The notes beneath the pieces were generated by a model. The model did not search any database, was not told the DNA's origin, and worked only from the letters and a program-made list of their open reading frames with translations. A stretch of DNA of 64,000 bases from Limnohabitans sp. Bal53 (GTDB taxonomy: Bacteria > Pseudomonadota > Gammaproteobacteria > Burkholderiales > Burkholderiaceae_C), in contig NZ_NESH01000002.1 in the NCBI RefSeq assembly GCF_003063355.1, forward strand, positions 886,980 to 950,979, written 5' to 3'. Position numbers and translations under genes: made by a program. The stretch's first letter is position 1, and each line of letters opens with the position of its first letter. Below are positions 8,710 to 17,383 of this stretch, in pieces.

Positions 8710-8925
8710 TCAGGGCCGAACACGCAGCGGTTTGAGCAAATCGCTCAAACCGTTGTGGTCGATCTCCTGCATCAGCTGCAAAAGTTGACCGATTTCACCC
8801 TTGGGGAAGCCTTCACGGGCAAACCAGTTGAGGTAGTTGCCAGGCAAGTCGGCGATCAACATCCCCTTGTGTTTGCCGTAGGGCATGGGCGTGGTGACCA
8901 GTTTGACCAGGTCTTCGGGCTTCAT
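8710..8925 (-). CDS. DUF3820 family small protein
   Basis: 71 aa from the ATG at 8925, chosen because it lies 10 nt after the upstream stop and is preceded by GAGGG; an in-frame ATG at 8973 would overlap the hydrolase gene. The pattern MPYGKHKG, LIADLPGNYLNWFAREGFPKG, LLQLMQEI and NGL is that of DUF3820, a family once labelled putative quorum-sensing-regulated virulence factor; its biochemical role is not established to my knowledge. It is the last gene of a three-gene overlapping unit with the hydrolase and aminotransferase. A 9-bp inverted repeat lies inside its 3' end (8729-8751). Confidence 0.82.
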   Translation of the reverse strand: MKPEDLVKLVTTPMPYGKHKGMLIADLPGNYLNWFAREGFPKGEIGQLLQLMQEIDHNGLSDLLKPLRVRP

Positions 8926-8935
8926 GGCGCAGCCC

Positions 8936-9724
8936 TCACATTTCGCCCCACAGCCAACTGCGGACCCGGGCATGAAAAGCTTCGGGCCGCGAAATCATGA
9001 CCCAATGACCACAAGGCAAGCCTTGCACCGCACTGCCAGGCTGGGCAGCGACTTTTTCCAACCATCTGACCGAATGGAACATGAAGGGTTTGCGCTCGCC
9101 ATAGACAAACAAGAGCGGCATGGGCAAATCAACGGGCGCCGCATGCTTCAAACCGCCCGCCGTACCGAACCACTGCATGGCATAGGGGTAGTTCATCTTG
9201 TGGGTGATGCGACCAGCGTCGGATGGACAGCGCAGCCACCGAGCCATGGCGCGGGTCATGCGAGTGCCCAAGCTGCCACCCAACTTCCACGCCAAGGCCA
9301 GCCAAACCTGATAGCCGAAGACAGACAGCTTTTCTTTGAAGCCCCAGCTGCGCAACAAGGCACCCGAGTTGTGGTCCCCCACATCCACCGCCACCACGCG
9401 GGCCACCCGATCGGGGTGACGCATGGCGAATTCATAACCAAACATACAACCCCAGTCATGCAGCATCAGCGTCACAGGATGATCGGGACTGATGCGGTCA
9501 ACGATCTGGCGCAGCAGCTGGCACATGTCGTCCAAGCTGGTGACCGAAGGGCCGCTTTCAAAACCGGGCAGCGTCAGTCGGGCGCAGGTGGCGCGGTCCT
9601 GCAAGGCCGCCACAGTGCCATCCCACAGGGCGCGGGTATCGGGCCAGCCGTGCAGCATGAGGATGACTTCATCGCCCTGCCCTTGCAGCCAGACCTCGGT
9701 ACCGTTGACGGTGATGGTGCTCAC
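8936..9724 (-). CDS. Alpha/beta hydrolase, epoxide hydrolase/dehalogenase-like
   Basis: 262 aa, GTG start at 9724 overlapping the aminotransferase stop as GTGA. The alpha/beta-hydrolase fold is shown by the oxyanion-hole motif LMLHGWPDTRALWD, the nucleophile elbow LMLHDWGCMFGYEFA and the late histidine in CGHWVMI. The nucleophile is Asp (H-D-W-G) rather than Ser, as in epoxide hydrolases and haloalkane dehalogenases, so hydrolysis through an aspartyl-ester intermediate is likely. A cap domain spans roughly 125-190. Substrate unknown. Co-transcription with the aminotransferase gene is implied by the overlap. Confidence 0.85.
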   Translation of the reverse strand: MSTITVNGTEVWLQGQGDEVILMLHGWPDTRALWDGTVAALQDRATCARLTLPGFESGPSVTSLDDMCQLLRQIVDRISPDHPVTLMLHDWGCMFGYEFAMRHPDRVARVVAVDVGDHNSGALLRSWGFKEKLSVFGYQVWLALAWKLGGSLGTRMTRAMARWLRCPSDAGRITHKMNYPYAMQWFGTAGGLKHAAPVDLPMPLLFVYGERKPFMFHSVRWLEKVAAQPGSAVQGLPCGHWVMISRPEAFHARVRSWLWGEM

Positions 9725-10917
9725 AACGCCTTGGCCAGACGCGCCACGCCTTCGAGGATCTTGTCTTCGCCCACGGTGGCAAAGCTCAGGCGGAAGGTGG
9801 CGTGGTCGGGCTGAGCGCAGAAGAACGGCGTGCCTGGCACAAAGGCCACGCCGTTGTCGATGGCGCGTTTGGCAAACACGTTACCGTCATTCACTTTGCC
9901 ACCAGCGCCTGTGAGGCGCGCCCAGACGAACAAGCCGCCCTCGGGCTGTACAAACTCGACCGCATCTCCCAATTGGCGGCGCAGCGCATCGCCCATGGTC
10001 TGAGCGCGCTTTGCGTACACAGCGCGCACTTTGTCGAGGGTGGCAGGCATGCGGCCGGCTTTCAAATACTGCGCGGCGGTGGCCTGAGCAAAGGTGCTGG
10101 TGTGCGCGTCGCTGAACTGCTTGCACATGGTGGCTTTGCCTAGCAATTCGGCTGGCGCAATCATCCAGCCCACGCGCAGACCGGGCGACAGCACTTTAGA
10201 CAAAGAGCCACAATGCACCAGCAGCTCGCGGCTGCCAGGCACGCTGCTGCTCAAGGCCAGCAAGCTGGGCGGCGGTGCCTCGGCAAAATACAAATCACCA
10301 TAAGGGTCGTCTTCAACGATCAGGGTCTGGTACTTGACGGCCATTTCAAGCACCTGCCTGCGGCGCTCGGCGTTGAGCAAGGCGCCGCTGGGGTTGCCAA
10401 AGGTGGGGATCAGGTACACAAACTTTGGCTTGTGCTCGGCGATCAGCTTTTCCAGCTCGTCGGTTTTCACGCCATGGCCGTCCACCGGGGCGCTGATGAG
10501 TTCGGCCCCATACAAACGGAAGCACTGGATGGTGGCCAAAAATGTGGGGCCCTCCACGATCACCTTGTCGCCGGGGCTGATCATGGTCTTGCCGATCAAA
10601 TCGAGCCCCTGCTGGCTGCCAGTGGTCACGATCAGCTGGTCTGCGGCCACATCTTTGGCGCCCTTTTGCGCCATGAAGTGGGCCAGTTGCTCGCGCAGCG
10701 GGCCAAAGCCTTCGGTGGCGCCGTATTGCAAAGCCGCACCCGGGTCTTGGCTCAGGGCCGCATTGCTCGCTTCGCGGATGCCGTCCACGTCAAACATGGC
10801 GCTGTCGGGAAAGCCGCCCGCAAAACTGATGATGCCGGGCTTGCCCAAGAGTTTGAAAAGCTCGCGGATGGCGGAGGTCTCGACGTTGTTCAGGCGGTCG
10901 GCAAATTGCAAAGGCAT
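9721..10917 (-). CDS. PLP-dependent aminotransferase, class I/II (aminoadipate-type)
   Basis: 398 aa fold-type I aminotransferase of the subgroup that includes 2-aminoadipate/LysN and MocR-like domains. Visible features are ISFAGGFPD near the N-terminus, LQYGATEGFGPLRE, GSQQGLDLIGK, PTFGNPSG, VEDDPYGDLYF and the PLP-lysine motif GSLSKVLSPGLRVGWM, with the Arg that binds the substrate carboxylate in TFRLSFA. It transfers amino groups between an amino acid and a 2-oxo acid; the specific substrate cannot be read from sequence. First gene of the leftward unit, divergent from nth with a 66-bp gap. Confidence 0.88.
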   Translation of the reverse strand: MPLQFADRLNNVETSAIRELFKLLGKPGIISFAGGFPDSAMFDVDGIREASNAALSQDPGAALQYGATEGFGPLREQLAHFMAQKGAKDVAADQLIVTTGSQQGLDLIGKTMISPGDKVIVEGPTFLATIQCFRLYGAELISAPVDGHGVKTDELEKLIAEHKPKFVYLIPTFGNPSGALLNAERRRQVLEMAVKYQTLIVEDDPYGDLYFAEAPPPSLLALSSSVPGSRELLVHCGSLSKVLSPGLRVGWMIAPAELLGKATMCKQFSDAHTSTFAQATAAQYLKAGRMPATLDKVRAVYAKRAQTMGDALRRQLGDAVEFVQPEGGLFVWARLTGAGGKVNDGNVFAKRAIDNGVAFVPGTPFFCAQPDHATFRLSFATVGEDKILEGVARLAKAL

Positions 10918-10983
10918 GGTGTATCTTCCCGGGTTGACTTCGCCGACATTTTGCCAAGATCTGCACCCTTACTCACAACCTCC

Positions 10984-11616
10984 ATGAAACCCGCACAGAT
11001 CGAATCCTTCTTTGCCACCCTGCAAGCCGCCAACCCCATGCCCGTGACCGAGCTGGAATACACCAGCGTGTTCGAGCTGCTGGCCGCCGTGCTGCTGTCG
11101 GCCCAGGCGACCGACGTGGGGGTCAACAAGGCCACGCGCCGCCTCTTCCCGGTGGCGGGCACGCCGCAAAAAATTCTGGACCTCGGCCTGGAAGGCTTGG
11201 AAAGTTACATCAAAACCATCGGCCTGTACCGCAGCAAAGCCAAGCACCTGCTGGAAACCTGCCGCATTTTGGTGGAGCAGCACGGCGGCCAGGTGCCCCG
11301 CACCCGCGAAGCTTTGGAGGCCCTGCCCGGCGTGGGGCGAAAAACGGCCAATGTGGTGCTCAACTCGGCCTTTGGCGAGGCCACCATGGCGGTCGACACG
11401 CACATCTTTCGCATGGGCAACCGCACCGGGCTGGCCCCGGGCAAGACGCCCTTGGCTGTAGAGCTCAAACTGCTCAAACGCATTCCTGCCAAGTACTTGG
11501 TCGATGCCCACCATTGGTTGATCCTGCACGGGCGCTATGTGTGCCAGGCCCGCAAACCGCTTTGCGGGCAATGTGCGGTGGCGGCGTTTTGCGATTTCAA
11601 GCCAAAAACACTTTGA
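10984..11616 (+). CDS. nth: Endonuclease III (DNA glycosylase/AP lyase)
   Basis: 210 aa from the ATG at 10984; the reading frame is open far upstream but that part is antisense to the aminotransferase gene. Base-excision repair of oxidised pyrimidines. The helix-hairpin-helix LPGVGRKTANVV carries catalytic K120, and D138 lies in VDTHIFR, the same numbering as in E. coli Nth. The [4Fe-4S] ligands C187, C194, C197 and C203 also match E. coli exactly. Complete and canonical. Confidence 0.96.
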   Translation: MKPAQIESFFATLQAANPMPVTELEYTSVFELLAAVLLSAQATDVGVNKATRRLFPVAGTPQKILDLGLEGLESYIKTIGLYRSKAKHLLETCRILVEQHGGQVPRTREALEALPGVGRKTANVVLNSAFGEATMAVDTHIFRMGNRTGLAPGKTPLAVELKLLKRIPAKYLVDAHHWLILHGRYVCQARKPLCGQCAVAAFCDFKPKTL

Positions 11617-11788
11617 CCGTCTTTTTTTCTGCGGCATTTGGTTTTCGAAACACCCGAATCCACTTCAATACGCACAGTTAAAATTCAAGCCCTCTGCGCC
11701 TCGGCGCAGTCCTTGACGCGAGCGCTTGGCGCCCGTTGCCACAAGAGCCTTCGGCTCTGCTTGTCCGATTCAACACCCTCACACACCC

Positions 11789-12649
11789 ATGACGCGAGCC
11801 CTGCCGCGTGCCAGCCTTTACAGCGCCAGCTTGGTGCGTTTTCTGACCGAAAACGCCATGCTCGCCCCTGCCCGTCAAGCTGAGGATGTTGGGCAAAAAC
11901 TCGGCGACTGGCTGGATTTTCGGCAGGCCATTGCCCTGCACGGCGTGCTGAACCCTGAGACAGCCCCCCATCAACCAAGCGCCGCCACGCCGCCCCATGT
12001 GCGTCGCATGGCACTCATCGCCCCCGAAGCGCTCGCCAGGCATGTCGACAAAGTGCGTGCCCAACTGGTCGAGTCCATCACCCGGGGCGCCCCCGTAGGC
12101 TCGGGCTTGGCGCGCATCGACATGCCGGCCCCGGTTTTGGACGAACCCGTTGAGATCAAGACCGCCTTCGAGCCCTACCGACGCTTTATTTCCGCACACC
12201 AGCGGCAAATGGAAAGCACGCTGCGCAGCTTGCGCGCTCAGTTGCGCCTGCAGCTGAGTCAACGCGCCAGCGCAGGTCAGCCACTGGCCGCACTGGATGG
12301 AGCTTTTGAAAACATCCTCGCCGAGCGCGAAGCGGCTTTGCTGGGCAAAACCTCCAAGCTGCTCGAAAAGCGCTTTGTGCAAGCCCTCAAGGCGCACATG
12401 CAGGTTCAGGCCCAAGCCTTGGCAGTCACTCTGGCTGCCGAAACCGCCATGGCCACGGATGAGGACACTGACCCCATTGACGCCATGGCCTCAGCCCCAA
12501 ACGACACCCCCAAGGCCGACCCCAGCAGCTGGCTGATGCCCTTGCGCCAAACCATTCGCCAAGCCTTGCTGGCCGAACTCGACACACGGCTGCAGCCCAC
12601 CCTCGGCCTGCTCGAAGCCCTCACCTCTATCGCCACACAAAAACAATGA
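11789..12649 (+). CDS. DUF3348 family protein, first gene of motor-like operon
   Basis: 286 aa from the ATG at 11789 (the frame is open back to 11726). Predicted soluble and largely helical. It contains LVRFLTENAML and LGDWLDFRQAIAL near the N-terminus, FEPYRRFISAHQRQMES in the middle, a Gln/Leu/Arg-rich helical stretch, and an acidic, Ala/Thr-rich segment before the C-terminal helix. It matches the DUF3348 family, which in Burkholderiales sits next to DUF802 and DUF2894 genes. Its stop overlaps the next start (ATGA). No enzymatic motif seen; a cytoplasmic partner of the membrane complex encoded downstream is a reasonable guess. Confidence 0.8.
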   Translation: MTRALPRASLYSASLVRFLTENAMLAPARQAEDVGQKLGDWLDFRQAIALHGVLNPETAPHQPSAATPPHVRRMALIAPEALARHVDKVRAQLVESITRGAPVGSGLARIDMPAPVLDEPVEIKTAFEPYRRFISAHQRQMESTLRSLRAQLRLQLSQRASAGQPLAALDGAFENILAEREAALLGKTSKLLEKRFVQALKAHMQVQAQALAVTLAAETAMATDEDTDPIDAMASAPNDTPKADPSSWLMPLRQTIRQALLAELDTRLQPTLGLLEALTSIATQKQ

Positions 12650-15036
12650 AACGCTTTTCTTTTTCGATCGCATTGGGCCTGGGCGCATTGGCCCTGATTT
12701 GGGTGGCGGCGGCCGTGGCCAGCAGCCACTTTTTGGTGCTGGTCATGACGCTGATGATTGGCGCTGTTTATGGTTTTGGCGCTTGGGAACTGCACCAATA
12801 CCGCGCGACCACACGCGCACTCGACCACGCCTTGGGCCTGGTGCCGGCTGATCTGGCCCGGCTGAGCGACTGGCTCGACACCTTGCCCGCGGCCTTGCAA
12901 AACCCGGTGCGCCAGCGGGTGCAAGGCGAGCGCGTGGCTCTGCCGGGCCCGGTGTTCACTCCTTACCTGGTAGGCCTGCTGGTCATGCTGGGCATGTTGG
13001 GCACTTTTTTGGGCATGGTGGTCACCCTCAACGGCGCGGTGTTTGCGCTCGAAGGCGCCAACGCCATTGCGGGTATGCGTGCCGCGTTTTCTGAACCCAT
13101 CAAAGGCCTGGGCCTGGCCTTTGGCACCTCGGTCGCGGGTGTGGCCACTTCGGCCATGCTGGGCCTCATGAGCAGCCTGGCACGGCGTGAACGGGCCCTG
13201 TCTTCGCAGCAGCTGGACACCTTGGCCCACACCCAGCTGCAGCGGTTTTCGCTCGCGCACCAGCAGCAGCAAAGTTACCTGGCGCTGGAGCAGCAAGCCC
13301 AAGCCCTGCCGCAAGTGCTCCAGCAGCTGCAAGCCCTGATGAGCCAGATCGCCAGCAACACCGAACAAACCCACACCCAACTTCTGGCCAGCCAGCACAG
13401 TTTTCAGCAACAGGTACAACGTGAAGTGCACAGCGCCTACACGGGTCTCGCGCAATCGGTGGACCAATCGCTGCGCACCAGCCTTGGCCAAAGCCTGCAA
13501 CTGGCCAGCGACGGCATTCGCCCCGTGGTGCAAGACACCATGGCGCAACTGGCCGAACAGGCCCAAGCCCTGAACGAGCGCTTGCTGCACAACACCCAGC
13601 AACAACTGGCCGAGGTGCACACGCAGCTCACGGCCACCGCCGCCACGCTGGCCAACACCAGCGCCCAGACGCTGAACCTGCATGAACAAAGCAGCACCCG
13701 CATGAGCGAGCGCGTAGGCCAGACGCTGGAGGCCTTCGGCCAAAATTTCGAGCGCAGCGCACAAGCCTTGGTCGAACAAGTGGGCAGCGCCCAAACCCAG
13801 CAGCAAGCCCAACAAATCCTGGCCGACCAGCAGCGCCTGGCCAGCTGGCAAACCGCACTGCAGCGCATGGCCGATGGGCTGCAGCAGCAATGGCAAACCT
13901 CGGGCACGCAGACTCTGGCCCAGCAGCAAGCCATTTGTGACCGCTTGGACCAGACCGCCCAGGCCATTCAAGCGAACGCCCAAACGCACAGCCAACAGGC
14001 CTTGGCCGACATCACACGCTTGCACGATGAACGAGCTGCCGCCGATCAAGCACGCCTGGATGCCTGGAAGGCATCACTGGAGAGCACCGCCGCCAACCTG
14101 GGTCAACAGTGGCAAAGCGCCAGCGCGCAAACCTTGACACATCAGCAAAGCATTTGCTACACCCTGGCCCGCACCGCGCAAGACATCAGCACCCACAGCC
14201 AAACACAGGCCACCCAAACCCTGGCCGACATCACCCGTTTGCTGGCCAGCAGCGAAGCGCTGGTGCAAACACGCATAGCCGCCGAGGCGCAGTGGACCAC
14301 CCAGCACAGCCAGCGCGCCGAAGAACTCTCGGCACTGCTGCGCGAGGAACTGTCGGCCCTGCGCCACGCCGAAGACGCGCGCGGGCAAGCCGCCGTGGCC
14401 CGCCTGGCGGAGTTGCAAAGCACCGTGACGGCCCACCTGAGCACTCTGGGCACCGCCTTAGAGGCGCCCATCACCCGCCTGATCGAAACCGCCTCCGAAG
14501 CGCCCAAAGCGGCGGCCGAAGTCATTGGCCAGTTGCGCCAGGAAATCTCGGTCAGCGTGGCACGCGACAACGCCTTGCTCGAAGAGCGCACCCGCATTCT
14601 GGGCACACTCAGCACTTTGCTGGATGCGATCAACCACGCGTCAACCGAGCAACGCGGCGTGATCGACGCCCTGCTGGTGAGCAGCCAGGCCTCGCTGGCG
14701 CAAACCAGCGAGCAGTTCCAGCAACACGTCGCGCAAGAGACCGACAAATTGGGCAGCATCGCCGCACAAGTCACCGCCAGCGCGGTGGACGTCGCCAGCC
14801 TCGGCGAGAGCCTGGGCTTTGCCGTGCGGGCCTTCAGCCAGACCAATGAGCAACTCATGGCCCAACTGCAGCGCATCGAACAGGCGCTGGGCAAATCGAT
14901 GACGCGCAGCGACGAGCAACTGGCCTATTACGTGGCCCAAGCCCGCGAAATCATTGACCTGAGCATCGGCAGCCAAAAAGACGTGCTCGACGCCCTGCAG
15001 CGCCGCACCGACCTGGCCAATGAAGGAGCCGTATGA
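12646..15036 (+). CDS. DUF802 protein: MotA/TolQ-like channel with long coiled coil
   Basis: 796 aa. Four hydrophobic segments: about 8-26, 29-46, 104-128 and 150-176. The last two carry a MotA/TolQ/ExbB-like signature: LGMLGTFLGMVVTL then GLGLAFGTSVAGVATSAMLG followed by basic LARRER. From about 185 to 780 the protein is an almost uninterrupted Gln/Ala/Leu-rich coiled coil. Within it a unit of roughly 75 residues recurs (RLxxWxxxLxxxxxxLxQQWQ, then QTLxxQQxIC, then QALADITRL). This architecture, a proton-channel subunit with a long cytoplasmic tail, is that of ZorA-like proteins. Overlaps both neighbours by 4 nt. Confidence 0.82.
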   Translation: MKRFSFSIALGLGALALIWVAAAVASSHFLVLVMTLMIGAVYGFGAWELHQYRATTRALDHALGLVPADLARLSDWLDTLPAALQNPVRQRVQGERVALPGPVFTPYLVGLLVMLGMLGTFLGMVVTLNGAVFALEGANAIAGMRAAFSEPIKGLGLAFGTSVAGVATSAMLGLMSSLARRERALSSQQLDTLAHTQLQRFSLAHQQQQSYLALEQQAQALPQVLQQLQALMSQIASNTEQTHTQLLASQHSFQQQVQREVHSAYTGLAQSVDQSLRTSLGQSLQLASDGIRPVVQDTMAQLAEQAQALNERLLHNTQQQLAEVHTQLTATAATLANTSAQTLNLHEQSSTRMSERVGQTLEAFGQNFERSAQALVEQVGSAQTQQQAQQILADQQRLASWQTALQRMADGLQQQWQTSGTQTLAQQQAICDRLDQTAQAIQANAQTHSQQALADITRLHDERAAADQARLDAWKASLESTAANLGQQWQSASAQTLTHQQSICYTLARTAQDISTHSQTQATQTLADITRLLASSEALVQTRIAAEAQWTTQHSQRAEELSALLREELSALRHAEDARGQAAVARLAELQSTVTAHLSTLGTALEAPITRLIETASEAPKAAAEVIGQLRQEISVSVARDNALLEERTRILGTLSTLLDAINHASTEQRGVIDALLVSSQASLAQTSEQFQQHVAQETDKLGSIAAQVTASAVDVASLGESLGFAVRAFSQTNEQLMAQLQRIEQALGKSMTRSDEQLAYYVAQAREIIDLSIGSQKDVLDALQRRTDLANEGAV

Positions 15037-15710
15037 TGCTGGAGCACGACGCCGACGTCGAATCCACATCGGCCACCTGGATCTCGTTTGCCGACCTGAT
15101 GACCGGCCTGCTGGGCGCATTTGTGCTGCTGCTGGTGGGTGTTATGGCCGCGCAGCTGGACATGGCCTCGCAGCTGGAGGTGGAGGTGCAAAAGCGCCAA
15201 ATTGAAGAGCAAAAACGGCTCTCGCTTGAGAACGCCCTGGCCATCCCGCTGGCCAGTGGCCGCATCACCCTGAACAATGGCCGCATCGGCATCAGCGGCA
15301 AATTGTTGTTCAAGCTCAACTCGGACCAACTCGAACCCGAAGGCCGACAGCTGCTCAAAAGCCTGGTGCCGCCGCTGCGCAGCTATCTGCAAACGCGTGA
15401 TGAAATGCTCATGGTCAGCGGCTTCACCGACGACCGGGCGGTCACCAGCCGCAACCGCGGGTTCGCGGACAACTGGGAACTCTCGGCCCAGCGGGCCCTC
15501 ACCGTCACGCGCACCTTGATCGAAGAAGGCATGCCTGCGTCCATTCTGTTCGCCGCTGCCTTTGGCCAAGAACAAGCCCTGGTGCCCAACACCAACGAAC
15601 AAGCCCGGGCCCAAAACCGCCGCGTGGAAATGGCCCCGGTGCCCAAAGCCAGCAATGCGACCACAGCGGCCACACCATCGTCCGGCGCGGCCCCTAAAAC
15701 TGCACCATGA
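15033..15710 (+). CDS. MotB/ZorB-like OmpA-domain protein
   Basis: 225 aa, start ATG overlapping the previous stop. One transmembrane helix (about 19-38) opens with WISFADLMTGLLGAFVLLL. D21 is positioned as the ion-translocating Asp of MotB (AYADFMTAMM), and the residues around it are more ZorB-like. A short coiled coil (about 45-75) leads to an OmpA-type peptidoglycan-binding domain (about 85-205): LLFKLNSDQLEPEGRQLL, LMVSGFTDD, NWELSAQRALTVTRTLI, AFGQEQ, QNRRVEM. It should form the stator-like partner of the DUF802 protein, clamped to peptidoglycan. Confidence 0.88.
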   Translation: MMLEHDADVESTSATWISFADLMTGLLGAFVLLLVGVMAAQLDMASQLEVEVQKRQIEEQKRLSLENALAIPLASGRITLNNGRIGISGKLLFKLNSDQLEPEGRQLLKSLVPPLRSYLQTRDEMLMVSGFTDDRAVTSRNRGFADNWELSAQRALTVTRTLIEEGMPASILFAAAFGQEQALVPNTNEQARAQNRRVEMAPVPKASNATTAATPSSGAAPKTAP

Positions 15711-16345
15711 GCCACATCACGCCCTGTCCGCCTGACGCACAGCCAGCGCCCGCAGATGCGCTGAGCCTGTTGCAAACCGAAGGCGCTGCTTGGGCCGCAG
15801 AAGCGGCCCAACGCGACCCCGTGGGCTGGCATTACATCCTGGTGCTGGCCGAACGCACCCGCAGCCAAACAGGACCAGCCCAAACGCTGCTGCAGGCCAA
15901 GCTCAGCACCGCTCTGGCTCAGTTGCAGGCCAGGCTGCCTGCGCCACAGAACGCCAACACCCCCGCCCACAGCCAAGCAACAGCAAACTCATCGCCCTTG
16001 TCTGCATTGCTGCGGGACATGACAGCACCTACGCCAGAGCGCCCCTTGAACCCAAGCGGCCATGGGCGCATGGACAAGCCGCACATCGTGGCCTTTCGCC
16101 AGCAGTTGGGCAAGATCAGTGTGCAAAAGCAAGTCACCCAAGCCATCGCCCAAGCACCCCAAAACGCCGGGCCCATCAACTCGCACTCGCTGGTGCTGCG
16201 CTCGCTGGGGCTGATGCGCGACCTCTCGCCCGACTACCTCAACCGCTTCATGGGTTATGTGGACACGCTGTTGTTTTTGGACGCGCCACAGACGGTCAAA
16301 GCCTCGCCCAAAAAGACCGTCCCCGCGAACAAGTCAGAGCGTTGA
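15707..16345 (+). CDS. DUF2894 family protein, last gene of motor-like operon
   Basis: 212 aa, 4-nt overlap with the MotB-like gene. N-terminal half Ala/Gln-rich and helical (AWAAEAAQRDPVGWHYILVLAERT), a Pro/Ser/Thr-rich linker about 85-115, then the most distinctive part: HGRMDKPHIVAFRQQLGKISVQKQV and LRSLGLMRDLSPDYLNRFMGYVDTLLFLD. This matches DUF2894. The tail is Lys-rich. No signal peptide or membrane segment, so probably cytoplasmic. Function unknown; its strict operon context suggests it works with the membrane complex. Confidence 0.8.
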   Translation: MSHITPCPPDAQPAPADALSLLQTEGAAWAAEAAQRDPVGWHYILVLAERTRSQTGPAQTLLQAKLSTALAQLQARLPAPQNANTPAHSQATANSSPLSALLRDMTAPTPERPLNPSGHGRMDKPHIVAFRQQLGKISVQKQVTQAIAQAPQNAGPINSHSLVLRSLGLMRDLSPDYLNRFMGYVDTLLFLDAPQTVKASPKKTVPANKSER

Positions 16346-16361
16346 GGGCGGCCTGAGCCGC

Positions 16362-17345
16362 TCAGGCCAAAGTCGCAGGTGCCGGGAAACCGTTGCGCCC
16401 TGGAAACTCGGGTGCCAAGCTGCGCGCATTGGGCATCTTGACCCACAGGCGCAGCATCTTGCGGTTGAGTTCGTGCACGCCGTGGTCTTCAAATTCATTG
16501 CGCGAGTGCAGCACGGCGTAGTTGTTGGCAAACTGCAAATCACCGGGCTCCAGCATCATGCTCAATCGGAAATCTTCGCGGTGCATGATTTCGTCAAACA
16601 AGTCGAGCGCTTCGATTTCGACCTTGGACAGCGGCAGGTTGCGGATTTCGTGACCCAACTCGATGTACTGGCGCAGGTAGCGGCAGCTAAGCTTACCTTG
16701 GTGGTGGCTGAAGATGGGCGACAAGCTGGGCAGGTCTTCACACAGGTGCGAGAAATACCAAGTGCGGTAGTACAGACCCAGGTACTCGGGGTGCTTTTGC
16801 AAAATCTCGTTGTAAATCGCCGCCACGCTCACCAGCGAACTCAAACCGCCGTGCTTGGCCTTGCGGATGCACAACAGCCCCACAACGTCTGAGGGGTCTG
16901 AGTGGTAAGGCAAGTACAGGTTGGTCTCGTAAACACGGGTGGTTTTTTTCGTCACATCGCCCACGTTCATCACCAGGCCCAACAGGTCACCCTTGGGGTT
17001 TTGCCGAACAGGCACACCCATGTGCAGGCCAATGCCGTAGTAGATGATTTGAATCTCTTCTTCGCTGTAGCGCTCAACTGGCAAACCCCGCAGCACCAAA
17101 AATCCGCGACCGTTTTCCAGCTCGTCGCTATGGGCTTTCAGGGCCTGCGCCCAGTCACCAATGGGAAAGTCCTCGCGACCAAAATTCGGAAACGTCAGCC
17201 CTTTGGCCTTGACATGGGCCAGCGCGGCGTCAAGGGTCGCCAACACCTCAGGGCTCAAAACATGCACCCAAGTGGTGTCGTTGACCAAGTCGGCGCCCTT
17301 CCATACCGCTGGCCCGGTGATGGCTTGTTTCATGATCAGGCTCAT
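16362..17345 (-). CDS. TauD/TfdA-family Fe(II)/2-oxoglutarate dioxygenase
   Basis: 327 aa from the ATG at 17345, chosen for the AAGGA ribosome site 7 nt upstream; the frame is open to 17486. The facial triad is visible as H148-x-D150 (LPYHSDPSD) and H280 (NYAVLHSRNEF), with the 2-oxoglutarate-binding Arg in KMLRLWVK (about 295-300). Early GFLVLRGLPVERYS and GVPVRQNPKGD are typical of the TauD/GAB-like group. It would oxidise a small substrate with O2, 2-oxoglutarate and Fe(II), but the substrate is not predictable. It follows the glutaredoxin gene on the same strand with a 38-bp gap. Confidence 0.85.
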   Translation of the reverse strand: MSLIMKQAITGPAVWKGADLVNDTTWVHVLSPEVLATLDAALAHVKAKGLTFPNFGREDFPIGDWAQALKAHSDELENGRGFLVLRGLPVERYSEEEIQIIYYGIGLHMGVPVRQNPKGDLLGLVMNVGDVTKKTTRVYETNLYLPYHSDPSDVVGLLCIRKAKHGGLSSLVSVAAIYNEILQKHPEYLGLYYRTWYFSHLCEDLPSLSPIFSHHQGKLSCRYLRQYIELGHEIRNLPLSKVEIEALDLFDEIMHREDFRLSMMLEPGDLQFANNYAVLHSRNEFEDHGVHELNRKMLRLWVKMPNARSLAPEFPGRNGFPAPATLA

Positions 17346-17383
17346 GGCGATTCCTTGAACGTGGACACAGCCACCAATGTGTT

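Noticed and set aside
8729..8751. 9-bp inverted repeat GGTTTGAGC/GCTCAAACC as a terminator
   Set aside because: It lies inside the coding 3' end of the DUF3820 gene and lacks a U-run on either strand.
8885..9814. Plus-strand open frame of 309 codons opposite the hydrolase and DUF3820 genes
   Set aside because: Both genes on the minus strand have clear family motifs and overlapping starts; this frame has none.
10213..10983. N-terminal extension of nth by 257 codons
   Set aside because: The stretch is antisense to the aminotransferase gene; the conserved Nth numbering (K120, D138, four Cys) fits the ATG at 10984 exactly.
12406..14049. Long minus-strand open frame (547 codons) opposite the DUF802 gene
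   Set aside because: Antisense to a gene with strong CAG/CTG-rich coiled-coil codons; the translation is Gly/Leu/Gln low-complexity with no domain and no ribosome site.
11789..16345. Calling the motor operon a complete Zorya anti-phage system
   Set aside because: Only the ZorA- and ZorB-like components are present; no ZorC/ZorD helicase or ZorE nuclease gene lies in or beside the operon, and the neighbours are housekeeping genes.
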